Numbered from the stretch's first letter, positions 20,205 to 30,833 are shown. The stretch: DNA of 64,000 nt from Haemophilus haemolyticus (GCF_003351405.1 NZ_CP031240.1:992001-1056000), one strand, 5' to 3'. A program made the numbers and translations. The notes: generated by a model from the letters alone, not told the origin.

Positions 20205-20945
20205 ATGACACAAACTTTTGCTGATCAAAAACGTAAAACCGTTGAAACCGCAGAATTTACCGAAGATGGCCGCTATAAACGCAAAGTCCGTAGTTTTGTT
20301 CTTCGCACTGGTCGTTTGAGCGAATTTCAGAAAAACATGATGAATGATAACTGGGGAACACTTGGTTTAGATTATCAAACGGAACCTTTTGATTTTGCGA
20401 AGATTTATGGCAATGATAATCCAGTTGTATTAGAAATTGGCTTTGGAATGGGAAAATCGCTCGTGGATATGGCCTTTGCTAATCCCGACAAAAATTACCT
20501 GGGCATTGAAGTTCATACTCCTGGCGTTGGCGCTTGTATTGCTTATGCAGTGGAAAAAGGCGTAACGAATTTACGCGTGATTTGTCATGATGCCACGGAA
20601 ATTTTACGAGACAGTATTGCTGATGGTGCGCTTGGCGGTTTGCAGTTATTTTTCCCCGATCCTTGGCATAAAGTAAAGCATCATAAACGTCGTATTGTTC
20701 AACCGCGCTTTGTGGTACAAGTTGTACAAAAATTAGGTGGAAATGGTTTTATCCATATGGCGACAGACTGGGAAAATTATGCAGAGCAAATGCTAGAAGT
20801 ATTAAGCGCGAATACCGATTTAGTGAATACCTCGAAAAATGGCGATTATATTCCAAGACCAGATTTTAGACCTTTAACTAAATTTGAAGCCAGAGGCCAC
20901 AGACTTGGCCATGGTGTTTGGGATTTATACTTTGTGAAGAAATAA
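20205..20945 (+). CDS. trmB: tRNA (guanine-46-N7) methyltransferase TrmB
   Basis: 246 aa Rossmann methyltransferase that makes m7G46 in the tRNA variable loop. The SAM site is [15 protein letters not shown] (near 76-90), the active-site region is [18 protein letters not shown] (near 150-167), and the C-terminal [17 protein letters not shown] is family-typical. It is divergent from priA with 84 bp between the starts. Confidence 0.96.
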   Translation: MTQTFADQKRKTVETAEFTEDGRYKRKVRSFVLRTGRLSEFQKNMMNDNWGTLGLDYQTEPFDFAKIYGNDNPVVLEIGFGMGKSLVDMAFANPDKNYLGIEVHTPGVGACIAYAVEKGVTNLRVICHDATEILRDSIADGALGGLQLFFPDPWHKVKHHKRRIVQPRFVVQVVQKLGGNGFIHMATDWENYAEQMLEVLSANTDLVNTSKNGDYIPRPDFRPLTKFEARGHRLGHGVWDLYFVKK

Positions 20946-21062
20946 GCCTATTTTGGGCAAATTAACTTTTGGGTGAAGATTGATGTTGGGGAAATCCGAT
21001 GCCAAATTCACGAATTTAATATAGAATACTGATTTGAATACGACCTTAATAGGAGAAATACC

Positions 21063-21407
21063 ATGTCTAAATCTTACAATCAACGTCAACGCAAAAAACT
21101 TCACCTAGCTGAATTCCAAGAACTTGGTTTTCTTGTAAATTTCCAATTTGCAGAAGGTACTGCGATTGAAACTGTAGACGAAATCGTTGATCGTTTTATT
21201 AACGAAGTGATTCAACCAAATGGTCTAGCTTATGAAGGTAGCGGATATTTACATTGGGAAGGTTTAGTTTGCCTAGAAAAAATTGGTAAATGTGATGAAA
21301 GCCACCGTGAAACTGTGAAAAAATGGTTAGAAACAAATGGTTTGCAACAAATTGAAGTAAGCGAATTATTTGATATTTGGTGGGAATACCCAGCAAAAAC
21401 AGAGTAA
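21063..21407 (+). CDS. yggL: YggL/DUF469 family protein
   Basis: 114 aa, a small protein with the YggL pattern (SYNQRQRKKLHLAEFQELGF; ELFDIWWEYP at the end). E. coli YggL is known to associate with the 50S ribosomal subunit. It stands alone, with an AGGAG ribosome binding site (AATAGGAGAAATACC) just before the ATG. Confidence 0.9.
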   Translation: MSKSYNQRQRKKLHLAEFQELGFLVNFQFAEGTAIETVDEIVDRFINEVIQPNGLAYEGSGYLHWEGLVCLEKIGKCDESHRETVKKWLETNGLQQIEVSELFDIWWEYPAKTE

Positions 21408-21485
21408 TTTGATTTAAAAATAGCATGGCAATCGCTGTGCTGTTTTATTAAAAATATTCGCGAAATTCACCGCACTTTAGATTTT

Positions 21486-21539
21486 TTGATCTATCACAAA
21501 TAAAGCTCAATAATTTAACGATCTACCCATTTTGGGTGG
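21486..21539 (+). promoter_or_regulatory. candidate FNR and NarP sites upstream of napF
   Basis: TTGATCTATCACAA (21486-21499) has one perfect FNR half-site, TTGAT, and a weaker second half. At 21524-21539, TACCCATTTTGGGTGG is an inverted pair resembling NarP/NarL heptamers (TACYYMT and its reverse), though the spacing is one base short of the usual 7-2-7. Anaerobic and nitrate control of nap operons by FNR and NarP is established in enteric bacteria and Haemophilus; the exact sites here are inference. Confidence 0.5.
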
Positions 21540-21618
21540 TTCATATTGTAACTGTTGCGTCGCATAATTCTACGCCTTAAAAAAGCATTTGTTTATTTAT
21601 TCACAAAAGGCACGCTCG

Positions 21619-22149
21619 ATGACCGTTGAAAACTTACCCCGCAGACAGTTTTTACGAGGTAAATTCTTAACGTCTTTACATTCAGAAAATGAGCAAAAAC
21701 AAGGCTTTGATGGAATTCGCCCTCCTTGGTCTGTGGAAAATTCTATTTTTGTGGAGCAATGTACGCGCTGTGGCGATTGTCTTTCTGTCTGTGAAACCAA
21801 TATTTTGGTAAAAGGCGATGGAGGCTTTCCTGAAGTTCGTTTTGATAATGGTGAATGTACTTTTTGTGGAAAATGCGTAGATGTGTGTAAACAACCTATT
21901 TTTCATTCTCGCGATGAAAAACCTTGGTTACACAAAATCGAAATTGGCATGGCTTGTTTAAGCCAACATCGCATTGAGTGCCGTTCTTGCCAAGACAGTT
22001 GCCCGATGAGAGCAATTAGTTTTCGTCTGCAAATGGGGGGAGTGGCGCAGCCTTTAGTGAATACGGATGTTTGTAACGGCTGTGGGGCTTGTTTACAGGG
22101 GTGTCCGGTGAATGCGATTAAAATTAGTTATCTAAAACAAAATGAGTAA
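21619..22149 (+). CDS. napF: ferredoxin-type protein NapF
   Basis: 176 aa from the ATG at 21619 (MTVENLPRRQFLRGK); an in-frame start 30 bp upstream is less likely. Four cysteine clusters are visible: CTRCGDCLSVC, CTFCGKCVDVC, CLSQHRIECRSCQDSC and CNGCGACLQGC. NapF is a cytoplasmic iron-sulfur protein that helps mature NapA. It is the first gene of the nap operon and overlaps napD by 8 bp. Confidence 0.94.
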   Translation: MTVENLPRRQFLRGKFLTSLHSENEQKQGFDGIRPPWSVENSIFVEQCTRCGDCLSVCETNILVKGDGGFPEVRFDNGECTFCGKCVDVCKQPIFHSRDEKPWLHKIEIGMACLSQHRIECRSCQDSCPMRAISFRLQMGGVAQPLVNTDVCNGCGACLQGCPVNAIKISYLKQNE

Positions 22150-22423
22150 TACAAATTTATCTCCGGGAAGCGCAAAAAATTGGCATGTTGTTGGGCTAAT
22201 TGTTCAAGGTAATCCGGAAAAATTTGCGGCAATTCGAACCGCACTTTTAGCGATTGAGCATACTGAAATTCCAACTTTTGATGAAAAATTTGGAAAGATG
22301 GTCGTAGTGATGCAATCGCATGATCAACATATTCTGCTAGATAATATGGAAAGCGTGAAAGACATTGATGGTGTTATTAATGTGTCATTGGTGTATCACG
22401 AGCAAGACGAGCAGAAGAAATAA
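22142..22423 (+). CDS. napD: NapA signal-peptide-binding chaperone NapD
   Basis: 93 aa ferredoxin-like fold. NapD binds the NapA twin-arginine signal peptide and holds back export until cofactor is loaded. NWHVVGLIVQGNPEKFAAIR and the beta-strand pattern fit the family. It overlaps the napF end; a 156-bp structured leader separates it from napA. Confidence 0.93.
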   Translation: MSNTNLSPGSAKNWHVVGLIVQGNPEKFAAIRTALLAIEHTEIPTFDEKFGKMVVVMQSHDQHILLDNMESVKDIDGVINVSLVYHEQDEQKK

Positions 22424-22452
22424 ATTACTATAACAATACCGTAATTCTCTTG

Positions 22453-22541
22453 TAAGCAAGGGAAATGCTTAAAAGATAAAAGAAAAGTTGTTGTCTTTTA
22501 TCGCAAGGCTCTGCCTTAATAGGTGTGTAAAAAAGTTTACA
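22453..22541 (+). promoter_or_regulatory. hairpin-rich leader before napA, class unknown
   Basis: Four short hairpins stand in a row inside the napD-napA gap. H1 is TAAGCA/TGCTTA (22453-22471). H2 is GATAAAAGA/TCTTTTATC (22475-22502). H3 is AAGGC/GCCTT (22505-22517). H4 is TGTAAA/TTTACA (22526-22541). None is followed by a T-run. It could be an mRNA processing or stability element that raises NapA over NapD, or a cis-regulatory RNA. I could not match it to the Moco RNA consensus. Confidence 0.5.
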
Positions 22542-22579
22542 TTTAATAATAAATCAGTGTTTAACGTGGGGGAAACGCG

Positions 22580-25063
22580 ATGAGTTTAAGTCGTCGAGAC
22601 TTTATGAAAGCCAACGCAGCTGTAGCTGCGGCAACGGCTGCGGGGCTAACCATCCCAGTCAAAAATGTGGTTGCGGCTGAATCCGAAATTAAATGGGACA
22701 AAGCAGTATGTCGTTTCTGTGGTACCGGTTGTGCAGTATTAGTTGGTACTAAAGATGGACGTGTTGTGGCATCTCAAGGTGATCCGGATGCAGAAGTAAA
22801 CCGTGGTTTAAACTGTATTAAAGGTTACTTCTTACCGAAAATTATGTACGGTAAAGACCGTGTAACTCAGCCACTTTTACGTATGACAAACGGAAAATTT
22901 GATAAGAACGGCGATTTTACGCCTGTTTCTTGGGATTTTGCGTTCAAAACAATGGCTGAAAAATTCAAAGAAGCTTTCAAAAAGAACGGTCAAAATGCAG
23001 TAGGTATGTTCAGTTCTGGTCAGTCTACCATTTGGGAAGGCTACGCGAAGAACAAACTTTGGAAAGCTGGTTTCCGTTCTAACAACGTAGACCCGAATGC
23101 ACGTCACTGTATGGCATCGGCTGCAGTTGCGTTTATGCGTACCTTCGGTATGGATGAACCTATGGGTTGTTATAACGACATTGAAAATGCAGATGCTTTC
23201 GTTCTTTGGGGCTCAAATATGGCGGAAATGCACCCAATTTTGTGGTCTCGTATTACTGATCGCCGTATTTCTAATCCTGATGTTCGTGTAACTGTACTTT
23301 CTACTTACGAGCATCGTAGTTTCGAACTTGCTGATCACGGTTTGGTATTTACACCACAAACCGATTTGGCGATCATGAACTACATCATCAATTATTTAAT
23401 TCAGAACAATGCTGTAAACCACGATTTTGTGAACAAACACACTAAATTCAAACGTGGTGAAACCAATATTGGTTACGGTTTACGTCCTGAAAATCCATTA
23501 GAAAAAGATACTAACCGTAAAACTGCGGGCAAAATGTATGATTCTTCTTTCGAAGAATTAAAACAAATTGTGTCTGAATATACACTTGAAAAAGTATCTG
23601 AAATGTCTGGTGTGGATAAAACTCAGCTTGAAACCTTAGCAAAACTTTATGCTGATCCAAGCAAAAAAGTGGTATCTTTCTGGACAATGGGCTTTAACCA
23701 ACACACTCGTGGTGTATGGGCAAACCAACTAATTTATAATATCCACTTATTAACTGGGAAAATCTCACTTCCAGGTTGTGGACCATTCTCATTAACAGGT
23801 CAACCTTCTGCTTGTGGCACAGCACGTGAAGTAGGTTCATTCCCTCATCGTTTACCGGCAGACTTAGTAGTAACTAATCCTAAACACCGTGAAACAGCGG
23901 AGCGTATTTGGAAATTACCAAAAGGCACTGTTTCTGAAAAAGTTGGTTTGGACACAATTGCACAAGACCGTGCAATGAACGATGGCAAAATGAATGTGCT
24001 ATGGCAAATGTGTAATAACAATATGCAAGCTGGTCCAAACATTAATCAAGATCGTTTACCAGGCTGGCGTAAAGAAGGCAACTTCGTTGTTGTATCTGAT
24101 CCTTACCCAACTGTATCCGCACTTTCTGCTGACTTAATTCTTCCAACTGCAATGTGGGTAGAAAAAGAGGGTGCTTACGGTAATGCAGAACGCCGTACTC
24201 AATTCTGGCGTCAACAAGTAAAAGCACCAGGTGAAGCAAAATCAGACTTATGGCAATTAATGGAGTTTGCAAAATATTTCACAACTGATGAAATGTGGAC
24301 AGAAGAATTACTTGCTCAAATGCCTGAATATCGAGGTAAAACTTTATATGATGTGCTATTCAGAAATGGTCAAGTAGATAAATTCCCATTAAGCGAACTT
24401 GCTGAAGGTCAATTAAACGACGAATCAGAACACTTTGGTTACTATGTACACAAAGGTTTATTTGAAGAATATGCATCATTTGGTCGCGGTCATGGCCATG
24501 ACTTAGCTCCGTTTGAAATGTATCACAAAGCGCGTGGTTTACGCTGGCCGGTTGTCGAAGGTAAAGAAACCTTATGGCGTTACCGTGAAGGCTACGATCC
24601 GTACGTTAAAGAAGGTGAAGGTGTGGCGTTCTATGGTTATCCAGACAAGAAAGCGATTATTCTGGCTGTGCCTTATGAACCAGCGGCTGAGTCTCCAGAT
24701 AAAGAATATGATTTATGGTTATCTACCGGTCGTGTTCTAGAGCATTGGCATACTGGTACTATGACTCGTCGTGTGCCTGAATTACACCGTGCTATGCCGA
24801 ATAACCTTGTTTGGATGCACCCATTAGATGCTGAAGCTCGTGGTTTACGCCATGGCGATAAAATTAAGATTTCATCCCGTCGAGGAGAAATGATTTCTTA
24901 TTTAGATACTCGCGGACGTAATAAACCACCTCGTGGCTTAGTATTTACTACTTTCTTTGATGCTGGTCAGCTTGCAAATAGCTTAACGCTAGATGCGACA
25001 GACCCAATTTCAAAAGAAACCGACTTCAAAAAATGTGCGGTAAAAGTGGAAAAGGCTGCGTAA
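22580..25063 (+). CDS. napA: periplasmic nitrate reductase catalytic subunit NapA
   Basis: 827 aa, full length. It has a twin-arginine signal (SRRDFMK, residues 4-10). The 4Fe-4S ligands are CRFCGTGC then CIKGYF. The Mo-coordinating Cys is in [12 protein letters not shown] near residue 176. Mo-bis-MGD binding regions include [10 protein letters not shown] and, at the C-terminus, [12 protein letters not shown]. It reduces nitrate to nitrite in the periplasm with electrons from NapB. Its cofactor needs Mog (also in this window) and its export NapD. Confidence 0.98.
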   Translation: MSLSRRDFMKANAAVAAATAAGLTIPVKNVVAAESEIKWDKAVCRFCGTGCAVLVGTKDGRVVASQGDPDAEVNRGLNCIKGYFLPKIMYGKDRVTQPLLRMTNGKFDKNGDFTPVSWDFAFKTMAEKFKEAFKKNGQNAVGMFSSGQSTIWEGYAKNKLWKAGFRSNNVDPNARHCMASAAVAFMRTFGMDEPMGCYNDIENADAFVLWGSNMAEMHPILWSRITDRRISNPDVRVTVLSTYEHRSFELADHGLVFTPQTDLAIMNYIINYLIQNNAVNHDFVNKHTKFKRGETNIGYGLRPENPLEKDTNRKTAGKMYDSSFEELKQIVSEYTLEKVSEMSGVDKTQLETLAKLYADPSKKVVSFWTMGFNQHTRGVWANQLIYNIHLLTGKISLPGCGPFSLTGQPSACGTAREVGSFPHRLPADLVVTNPKHRETAERIWKLPKGTVSEKVGLDTIAQDRAMNDGKMNVLWQMCNNNMQAGPNINQDRLPGWRKEGNFVVVSDPYPTVSALSADLILPTAMWVEKEGAYGNAERRTQFWRQQVKAPGEAKSDLWQLMEFAKYFTTDEMWTEELLAQMPEYRGKTLYDVLFRNGQVDKFPLSELAEGQLNDESEHFGYYVHKGLFEEYASFGRGHGHDLAPFEMYHKARGLRWPVVEGKETLWRYREGYDPYVKEGEGVAFYGYPDKKAIILAVPYEPAAESPDKEYDLWLSTGRVLEHWHTGTMTRRVPELHRAMPNNLVWMHPLDAEARGLRHGDKIKISSRRGEMISYLDTRGRNKPPRGLVFTTFFDAGQLANSLTLDATDPISKETDFKKCAVKVEKAA

Positions 25064-25117
25064 AAACCATGTAAAAATCAACCGCACTTTATTTTCCCCT
25101 ATCAATAAAAGAGGAAG

Positions 25118-25957
25118 ATGAAAGTGCGGTTAAAATCTAAAAAGAAAATGAAGAAACCAGCTCTCAATCCTGAACGTAGAAAATTTCTCAAAGAAGCAAC
25201 CCGTACTGCGGGTGGTTTAGCTGGAGTTGGGATTTTGTTGGGATTGCAGCAAAATCAAAGTCTTGCTCGCGAAGGTGTGCCATTACGCCCACCGTTTGCT
25301 TTGCAAGATGCGAAAGCGTTTTCTGCCGCTTGTATTCGTTGTGGACAATGTGTTCAAGCCTGTCCTTATGACATGCTACATTTAGCATCTTTATTATCGC
25401 CAGTAGAAGCGGGAACACCGTATTTTATTGCGCGTGATAAACCTTGCGAAATGTGCCCTGACATTCCTTGTGCTCATGCTTGCCCAACAGGGGCGCTTGA
25501 TCGCAATGCGACAGATATTAATGAGTCGCGTATGGGGCTGTCAGTACTGTTAGACCATGAAACGTGCTTGAACTGGCAAGGGTTACGTTGCGATGTTTGT
25601 TATCGGGTTTGTCCATTAATCGATAAAGCGATTACATTGGAAAAACAACATAATCAACGTTCTGATAAGCATGCGTTATTTATTCCAACAGTACATTCTG
25701 ATGCCTGTACCGGATGTGGGAAATGTGAGCAAGCTTGTGTGTTAGAAGAAGCTGCGATTAAGGTTTTACCAATGGATCTTGCAAAAGGTATGTTAGGTAA
25801 ACATTATCGTTTGGGCTGGGAAGAAAAAGCGAAAGCTGGCCATTCTCTTGCGCCTAAAGATATGATTTCGTTGCCAACTCGCACGCCAGAAGGAACAACT
25901 GTAATTCCTGAACCGGCAGAACCCGTGCTTGCACCTATTTTAGGGAGTGGCAAATAA
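25118..25957 (+). CDS. napG: ferredoxin-type quinol dehydrogenase subunit NapG
   Basis: 279 aa. A twin-arginine-like signal ([20 protein letters not shown]) is followed by four 4Fe-4S clusters ([54 protein letters not shown]). With NapH it feeds electrons into the Nap chain. The ATG at 25118 has AGAGGA five bases upstream and sits on an uptake sequence, so residues 2-5 (KVRL) are USS-encoded; the ATG at 25148 ([12 protein letters not shown]) is an alternative closer to typical NapG starts. It overlaps napH by 1 bp. Confidence 0.94.
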   Translation: MKVRLKSKKKMKKPALNPERRKFLKEATRTAGGLAGVGILLGLQQNQSLAREGVPLRPPFALQDAKAFSAACIRCGQCVQACPYDMLHLASLLSPVEAGTPYFIARDKPCEMCPDIPCAHACPTGALDRNATDINESRMGLSVLLDHETCLNWQGLRCDVCYRVCPLIDKAITLEKQHNQRSDKHALFIPTVHSDACTGCGKCEQACVLEEAAIKVLPMDLAKGMLGKHYRLGWEEKAKAGHSLAPKDMISLPTRTPEGTTVIPEPAEPVLAPILGSGK

Positions 25958-26820
25958 TGGCAAATACACCAAAATTTGCAGGTAAAGAGTCGCGAGAAAA
26001 ATGGGGCTGGTGGTATGCAAACCGCTTTTTGTTTTGGCGTCGACTAAGCCAACTTAGCATTCTTGCGATGTTTTTAAGTGGTCCTTATTTTGGCGTGTGG
26101 ATTTTAAAAGGCAATTATAGTGGAAGCTTATTGCTTGATACTATTCCATTAAGCGACCCTTTAATTACAGCAGAAAGCTTGGCTGCAAGACATTTACCTG
26201 ATGCTCTCACCTTGATTGGTGCAGCAATTATTGTGTTATTTTACGCAGTGCTGGGTAGTAAAGTATTTTGTGGTTGGGTATGTCCGCTAAATGTTGTGAC
26301 AGACTGTGCTGCGTGGCTACGCCGTAAGTTAGGCATTCGCCAAACGGCAAAAATTTCGCGCGGTTTACGTTATGGCATTCTTGCGCTTATTTTACTAGGC
26401 AGTTGCGTAAGCGGAATGTTGCTTTGGGAGTGGGTTAATCCAGTGGCTGCACTCGGCCGTGCCTTTATATTTGGTTTTGGTGCAACAGGCTGGCTATTGC
26501 TTGTTATTTTTCTTTTTGATTTATTGATTGTAGAACATGGTTGGTGTGGACACCTTTGCCCAATTGGTGCTGCTTATGGTGTGATTGGTGCAAAAAGTTT
26601 AATCCGTATCAAAGTGATTGATCGTGCAAAATGCGATAATTGTATGGATTGTTATAATGTTTGTCCTGAAGCCCAAGTGTTACGTTCACCTTTACATGGA
26701 AAAAAAGACGAAAGCCTACTTGTGCTTTCCAAAGATTGTATCAGCTGTGGACGTTGTATTGACGTTTGCGCTGAAAAAGTTTTTAAATTTTCGACCAGAT
26801 TCGATCATTCAGGGGAGTGA
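25957..26820 (+). CDS. napH: quinol dehydrogenase membrane subunit NapH
   Basis: 287 aa. Four membrane helices carry the membrane CxxxCP motifs (FCGWVCPLNVVTD and WCGHLCPIGAAYG). Two cytoplasmic 4Fe-4S clusters follow at the C-terminus (CDNCMDCYNVCP and CISCGRCIDVC). It is the membrane partner of NapG and lies between napG and napB with no intergenic gap. Confidence 0.95.
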   Translation: MANTPKFAGKESREKWGWWYANRFLFWRRLSQLSILAMFLSGPYFGVWILKGNYSGSLLLDTIPLSDPLITAESLAARHLPDALTLIGAAIIVLFYAVLGSKVFCGWVCPLNVVTDCAAWLRRKLGIRQTAKISRGLRYGILALILLGSCVSGMLLWEWVNPVAALGRAFIFGFGATGWLLLVIFLFDLLIVEHGWCGHLCPIGAAYGVIGAKSLIRIKVIDRAKCDNCMDCYNVCPEAQVLRSPLHGKKDESLLVLSKDCISCGRCIDVCAEKVFKFSTRFDHSGE

Positions 26821-26825
26821 TTAAT

Positions 26826-27269
26826 ATGACTAAACAGGTATCTAAAATTTTAGCGGGATTATTTACCGCACTTTTTGCTGGCTCACTGATGGCATCTGAT
26901 GCACCAGTAGTGGGAAAAGATTTAACTCAAGCGGCAGAAAATATTGCTCCAGCATTTCATAATGCACCGCGTCAAGGTGAATTACCAGCATTAAACTATG
27001 TAAACCAACCTCCAATGGTTCCACATAGTGTTGCAAATTATCAAGTGACAAAAAATGCGAACCAATGTTTAAATTGCCACAGCCCAGAAAATTCTCGTTT
27101 GAGTGGTGCAACTCGAATCAGCCCAACTCACTTTATGGATCGTGATGGTAAAGTAGGTTCAAGCTCATCACCACGTCGTTATTTCTGTTTACAATGTCAC
27201 GTTTCTCAATCAAACGTAGATCCGATTGTTCCAAATGATTTCAAACCGATGAAAGGTTACGGAAACTAA
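26826..27269 (+). CDS. napB: periplasmic nitrate reductase di-haem cytochrome NapB
   Basis: 147 aa from the ATG at 26826 (MTKQVSKIL); an overlapping GTG 9 bp earlier is in frame. It has a signal peptide ending near SLMA-SD and two haem sites, CLNCH and CLQCH. It hands electrons from NapC to NapA. Haem attachment depends on the Ccm system encoded at 53.4-60.3 kb. A USS core at 26865-26873 codes for TAL in the signal peptide. Confidence 0.95.
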   Translation: MTKQVSKILAGLFTALFAGSLMASDAPVVGKDLTQAAENIAPAFHNAPRQGELPALNYVNQPPMVPHSVANYQVTKNANQCLNCHSPENSRLSGATRISPTHFMDRDGKVGSSSSPRRYFCLQCHVSQSNVDPIVPNDFKPMKGYGN

Positions 27270-27283
27270 TTTAAGAGGTCTAT

Positions 27284-27886
27284 ATGTCTGAGAAAAAACC
27301 AAATATCTTAAAGCGTTTCTGGCAATGGTTTAGAAAACCAAGCCGTATGGCGATAGGTACGATTATTATTTTATCAGCTATTGGTGGTATTCTTTCTTGG
27401 GTTGGTTTTAACTACGGTCTAGAGAAAACTAACACTGAGCAGTTCTGTGCGAGTTGTCATACTCAAGATGCTTATCCAGAATATTTGCATAGCGTGCATT
27501 ATCAAACTCGTACTGGTGTAGGTGCAAGCTGTCCAGATTGTCATGTGCCGCATGAATTTGGCGCAAAAATGAAACGTAAAATTGTTGCGGCTAAAGAAGT
27601 ATTTGCTCACTATACTGGAAAAGTGGATACATTAGAAAAATTCAATGCACATCGTTTAGAAATGGCTGAAAACGAATGGGCTCGAATGAAAGCTAACGAT
27701 TCTAAAGAATGCCGTAACTGTCATAAAGTAGATCGTATGAACTTCAACGATCAACGTTCTGTGGCAGCACGTATGCATGAAAAAATGAAAACTGAAGGTA
27801 AAACTTGTATCGACTGTCATAAAGGTATTGCACACCAATTACCTGATATGAGTGGCGTTGAGTCAGGATTCAAAGACGAGAAATAA
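27284..27886 (+). CDS. napC: tetra-haem quinol dehydrogenase NapC
   Basis: 200 aa NapC/NirT-family cytochrome. It has one N-terminal membrane anchor (IGTIIILSAIGGILSWVGF, residues 23-41) and four CxxCH sites (CASCH, CPDCH, CRNCH, CIDCH). It oxidises menaquinol and reduces NapB. It is the last gene of the nap operon, ahead of a USS-pair terminator. Confidence 0.96.
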   Translation: MSEKKPNILKRFWQWFRKPSRMAIGTIIILSAIGGILSWVGFNYGLEKTNTEQFCASCHTQDAYPEYLHSVHYQTRTGVGASCPDCHVPHEFGAKMKRKIVAAKEVFAHYTGKVDTLEKFNAHRLEMAENEWARMKANDSKECRNCHKVDRMNFNDQRSVAARMHEKMKTEGKTCIDCHKGIAHQLPDMSGVESGFKDEK

Positions 27887-27904
27887 TTTTCTCAAAATAT
27901 TGTG

Positions 27905-27945
27905 AAAAAATACCGCACTTACCTAATAAGTGCGGTATTTTTATT
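27905..27945 (+). terminator. terminator of the nap operon (paired uptake sequences)
   Basis: AAAATACCGCACTT-ACCTAAT-AAGTGCGGTATTTTT: two inverted USS cores form a 12- to 14-bp stem followed by a T-run, 19 bp after napC. Confidence 0.93.
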
Positions 27946-28061
27946 TTGTGTTTATACACGATAATCTATTGATGTTAGTCTTTATTTAAAGCCTATTTTT
28001 CAGTAAACTTAGCAAGTTTTGTTGAATTATTAAAATATTACTTAAAATTTAGGAATTTATT

Positions 28062-28850
28062 GTGGCTCACCGAGATTTTGCCGCACGTCGCGGTTCAAAT
28101 AATAAGAAAAAAACAAAAAAGAATAAGAATATTCTGATCATCCTCGCTTTAGTCATTGTGTTGGCTTTTGGTGTAGGGCTTTATTTGTTGAAAAATAAAA
28201 ATAGCGAAGCTGTAGTGCAACAGGCTGCAACACAACAAGAAAAAACGCAACCTAAAAGTGTCTTACCTAATCGCCCAGAGGAGGTTTGGAGTTATATCAA
28301 GGCGTTAGAAACTCGAACTGTTCCTGTTGATAATAAACCTACAAGCGTAGAGCAAAATATGCGCTTGACCGAAGAACAACGCCAAGTTTTAGTGCAAATG
28401 GAAAAAGAACAACAAGCAGCAGAAGAGGCGCGTAAATTAGCGGAGCAACAACGCGCGGTAGAAACAGCAAAAGCTCAACAAGTGCAAGTGGCGCCAAAAG
28501 TAGAGCAAGCGAAAAAGCCTGAAGCAGTAAAAACAGAAACAGTGCAACCTGAATCTATACAAAAACAAGAACAACCAAAAATTGAGATAGCTAAAAAGGT
28601 TGAACAACCTAAAACTACGGATAATTTGAACGGTGGTAAAAAATTCGGTTTACAGTGTGGCGCTTTCAAAAATAGAGCGCAAGCTGAAAATTTGCAAGGA
28701 CGCTTATCAATGACTGGGTTAAATGCACAAGTACAAGTAAATGGTGAATGGAACCGTGTTCGTGTTGGTGGATTTGCTAGTCGAGATGCTGCAGTGCAAG
28801 CGCAAAGTAAAGCTAAAAGTGTGGCGGATTGTGTTGTGATTGGTATGTAA
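28062..28850 (+). CDS. ftsN: cell division protein FtsN (SPOR domain)
   Basis: 262 aa from a GTG. It has a basic N-terminus (AHRDFAARRGSNNKKKTKK), a single membrane helix (ILIILALVIVLAFGVGLYLL, about residues 25-44), a long E/Q/K-rich linker and a C-terminal SPOR domain (about 190-262: GLQCGAFKNRAQAENLQGRL...RVRVGGFASRDAAVQAQ) that binds denuded septal glycan. The layout matches FtsN, which triggers septal peptidoglycan synthesis. Another SPOR protein cannot be fully excluded. Confidence 0.85.
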   Translation: MAHRDFAARRGSNNKKKTKKNKNILIILALVIVLAFGVGLYLLKNKNSEAVVQQAATQQEKTQPKSVLPNRPEEVWSYIKALETRTVPVDNKPTSVEQNMRLTEEQRQVLVQMEKEQQAAEEARKLAEQQRAVETAKAQQVQVAPKVEQAKKPEAVKTETVQPESIQKQEQPKIEIAKKVEQPKTTDNLNGGKKFGLQCGAFKNRAQAENLQGRLSMTGLNAQVQVNGEWNRVRVGGFASRDAAVQAQSKAKSVADCVVIGM

Positions 28851-28905
28851 TGCTAATCTAACGTTGTTGAGTTATCTTGATACGTTAAATCTCTATGATT
28901 GAAAT

Positions 28906-28952
28906 AAAAAAATCCCAACTAAAAGTGTGGTGCAATTAGTTGGGATTTTTTT
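28906..28952. terminator. bidirectional terminator between ftsN and proB
   Basis: AATCCCAACTA pairs with TAGTTGGGATT around a 15-base loop, with A-run and T-run on the two sides; the flanking genes converge here. Confidence 0.9.
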
Positions 28953-28963
28953 ACTAAGGATTA

Positions 28964-30067
28964 TTACAAAATAATCATATCATCACGATGCATTGCTACT
29001 GCACCGTATTCATAGCCTAACACATGTTCAATGTCTGCTGATTTTCGGCCCTTAATTAATTGTAGGGCATCGCTGTTATAGCGTGGCATACCTAGTGCAA
29101 TGTCTTTACCAGTTTGAGTGCGTATTTTGACTACTTCACCACGCGAGAAACGCCCTTCCACGTTAACAATGCCAGCGGGTAATAAGGATTTATTTTGTTC
29201 AAGAATAGCGTTTTGGGCTCCTTCATCAACAGTGATGATACCTGCAGATGGCGCGGCGAAAAGCCATTGTTTGCGACTTTCTAATCGATCAGATTGATGG
29301 GCAATAAACTTTGTACCAATATTTTGTTCATAAGCAAGATCAGCGATTACATTTGGGCGATTACCTGGGGCAATAATTGTTTCAATTCCAGAGCGAGTGG
29401 CAACATCAGCAGCAATGATTTTAGTCATCATTCCACCTGTGCCAAGATTGGTTCCACTGCCACCAGCGATTGAGCGAATGTGGTCAGTAATTTGTTCTAC
29501 AACTGGAATTAATTTCGCTGCAGGATTTTTACGCGGATCACTATCAAATAAACCTTGTTGATCAGTCAATAAATAAAGTTGTTCCGCTTGAACAAGAATA
29601 GCGACTAATGCAGATAAATTGTCATTATCGCCAACTTTAATTTCTGCGGTCGCCACCGCATCATTTTCATTAATCACAGGAATAATGTGGTTATCTAAAA
29701 GTGCGTGTAAAGTATCTCGCGCATTTAAAAAACGTTCGCGATCTTCAATATCAGCACGAGTTAATAAAAGTTGTCCGATATGAATATCATAAATAGCAAA
29801 TAATTTTTCCCAAGCCTGAATTAATTGGCTCTGACCAACCGATGCAAGTAGTTGCTTTGAGGCAATTGTGGGTGGTAATTGAGGATGATTCAGATAATGA
29901 CGACCTGCTGCAATAGCGCCAGAAGTAACGATCACTATACGAAATCCATCATTATGCAATTGTGCAATTTGACGAACGATTTCCATCATGTGTGGTGAAT
30001 TCAGTTTTGGCGAACCCTGTGTTAGGGTACTTGTACCAAATTTCACTACGATTGTTTTCTTGTTCAT
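28964..30067 (-). CDS. proB: glutamate 5-kinase ProB
   Basis: 367 aa from the ATG at 30067 ([18 protein letters not shown]); 14 upstream in-frame codons are less likely. It catalyses the first step of proline synthesis. It has an amino-acid kinase domain ([35 protein letters not shown]) and a C-terminal PUA domain from about residue 280. It is divergent from folA. Confidence 0.96.
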   Translation of the reverse strand: MNKKTIVVKFGTSTLTQGSPKLNSPHMMEIVRQIAQLHNDGFRIVIVTSGAIAAGRHYLNHPQLPPTIASKQLLASVGQSQLIQAWEKLFAIYDIHIGQLLLTRADIEDRERFLNARDTLHALLDNHIIPVINENDAVATAEIKVGDNDNLSALVAILVQAEQLYLLTDQQGLFDSDPRKNPAAKLIPVVEQITDHIRSIAGGSGTNLGTGGMMTKIIAADVATRSGIETIIAPGNRPNVIADLAYEQNIGTKFIAHQSDRLESRKQWLFAAPSAGIITVDEGAQNAILEQNKSLLPAGIVNVEGRFSRGEVVKIRTQTGKDIALGMPRYNSDALQLIKGRKSADIEHVLGYEYGAVAMHRDDMIIL

Positions 30068-30168
30068 AGTCGTTTCCAAAGTTCTTAAAATTGACATTAA
30101 CGTTATCACTAAATCAATGAAAAATCACCTAATATCAGGTATAGTAACGGCAAATTTTAGGGGGATTT

Positions 30169-30651
30169 ATGACATTTAGTTTAATTGTGGCGACGACATT
30201 AAATAGCGTGATTGGTAAAGATAACCAAATGCCTTGGCACTTGCCTGCAGATTTATCATGGTTTCGTCAGAACACGACTGGCAAACCAGTCATCATGGGG
30301 CGTAAAACGTTTGAAAGTATTGGTCGCCCGCTACCTAAACGTACTAATATCGTGCTTTCTCGTCATCCTTTTGAACACGAAGGTGTTGTATGGAAAGATA
30401 GCTTTGAAAGTGCGGTAGATTTTGTCAGAGATTTTGATGAAATTATGTTGATTGGTGGGGGAGAGTTATTCAAACAATATTTGCCACAAGCAGATAAGTT
30501 ATACCTTACTCAAATTCAGGCAGAACTAGATGGTGATACTTTTTTCCCTCAATTGAATTGGGATGAGTGGGAAATTGAATTTGACGAATATCGTAAGGCG
30601 GATGAACAAAATCAATATGATTGTCGATTTTTGATTCTTACACGGAAATAA
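30169..30651 (+). CDS. folA: dihydrofolate reductase
   Basis: 160 aa, normal size. Folate- and NADPH-site residues are in place: IGKDNQMPWHLPADLSWFR (residues 14-32), MGRKTFESIGRPLP (43-56) and MLIGGGELF (near 92-100). The enzyme makes tetrahydrofolate and is the target of trimethoprim; I did not judge resistance. It starts about 100 bp from the divergent proB. Confidence 0.96.
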   Translation: MTFSLIVATTLNSVIGKDNQMPWHLPADLSWFRQNTTGKPVIMGRKTFESIGRPLPKRTNIVLSRHPFEHEGVVWKDSFESAVDFVRDFDEIMLIGGGELFKQYLPQADKLYLTQIQAELDGDTFFPQLNWDEWEIEFDEYRKADEQNQYDCRFLILTRK

Positions 30652-30833
30652 ATCAAATTAATGAGACTATATTTTTAGAGCATTCATTAATCTAGAAAAT
30701 AAAGAGATGATGATTTCTCTTGAGTTCGCCTTTTTAAAGTTTCATAATGAGCCTTCATTTTTATTTTTGATAGTTTTAAAGGTTATCTCAAATATCTCAT
30801 TTTTAAACATTATCCCAGATTAGGGAAGGCATT

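Noticed and set aside
22453..22541. Moco (molybdenum cofactor) riboswitch before napA
   Set aside because: The short hairpins do not reproduce the long P1-P3 arrangement I remember for that motif; kept as an unassigned structured leader.
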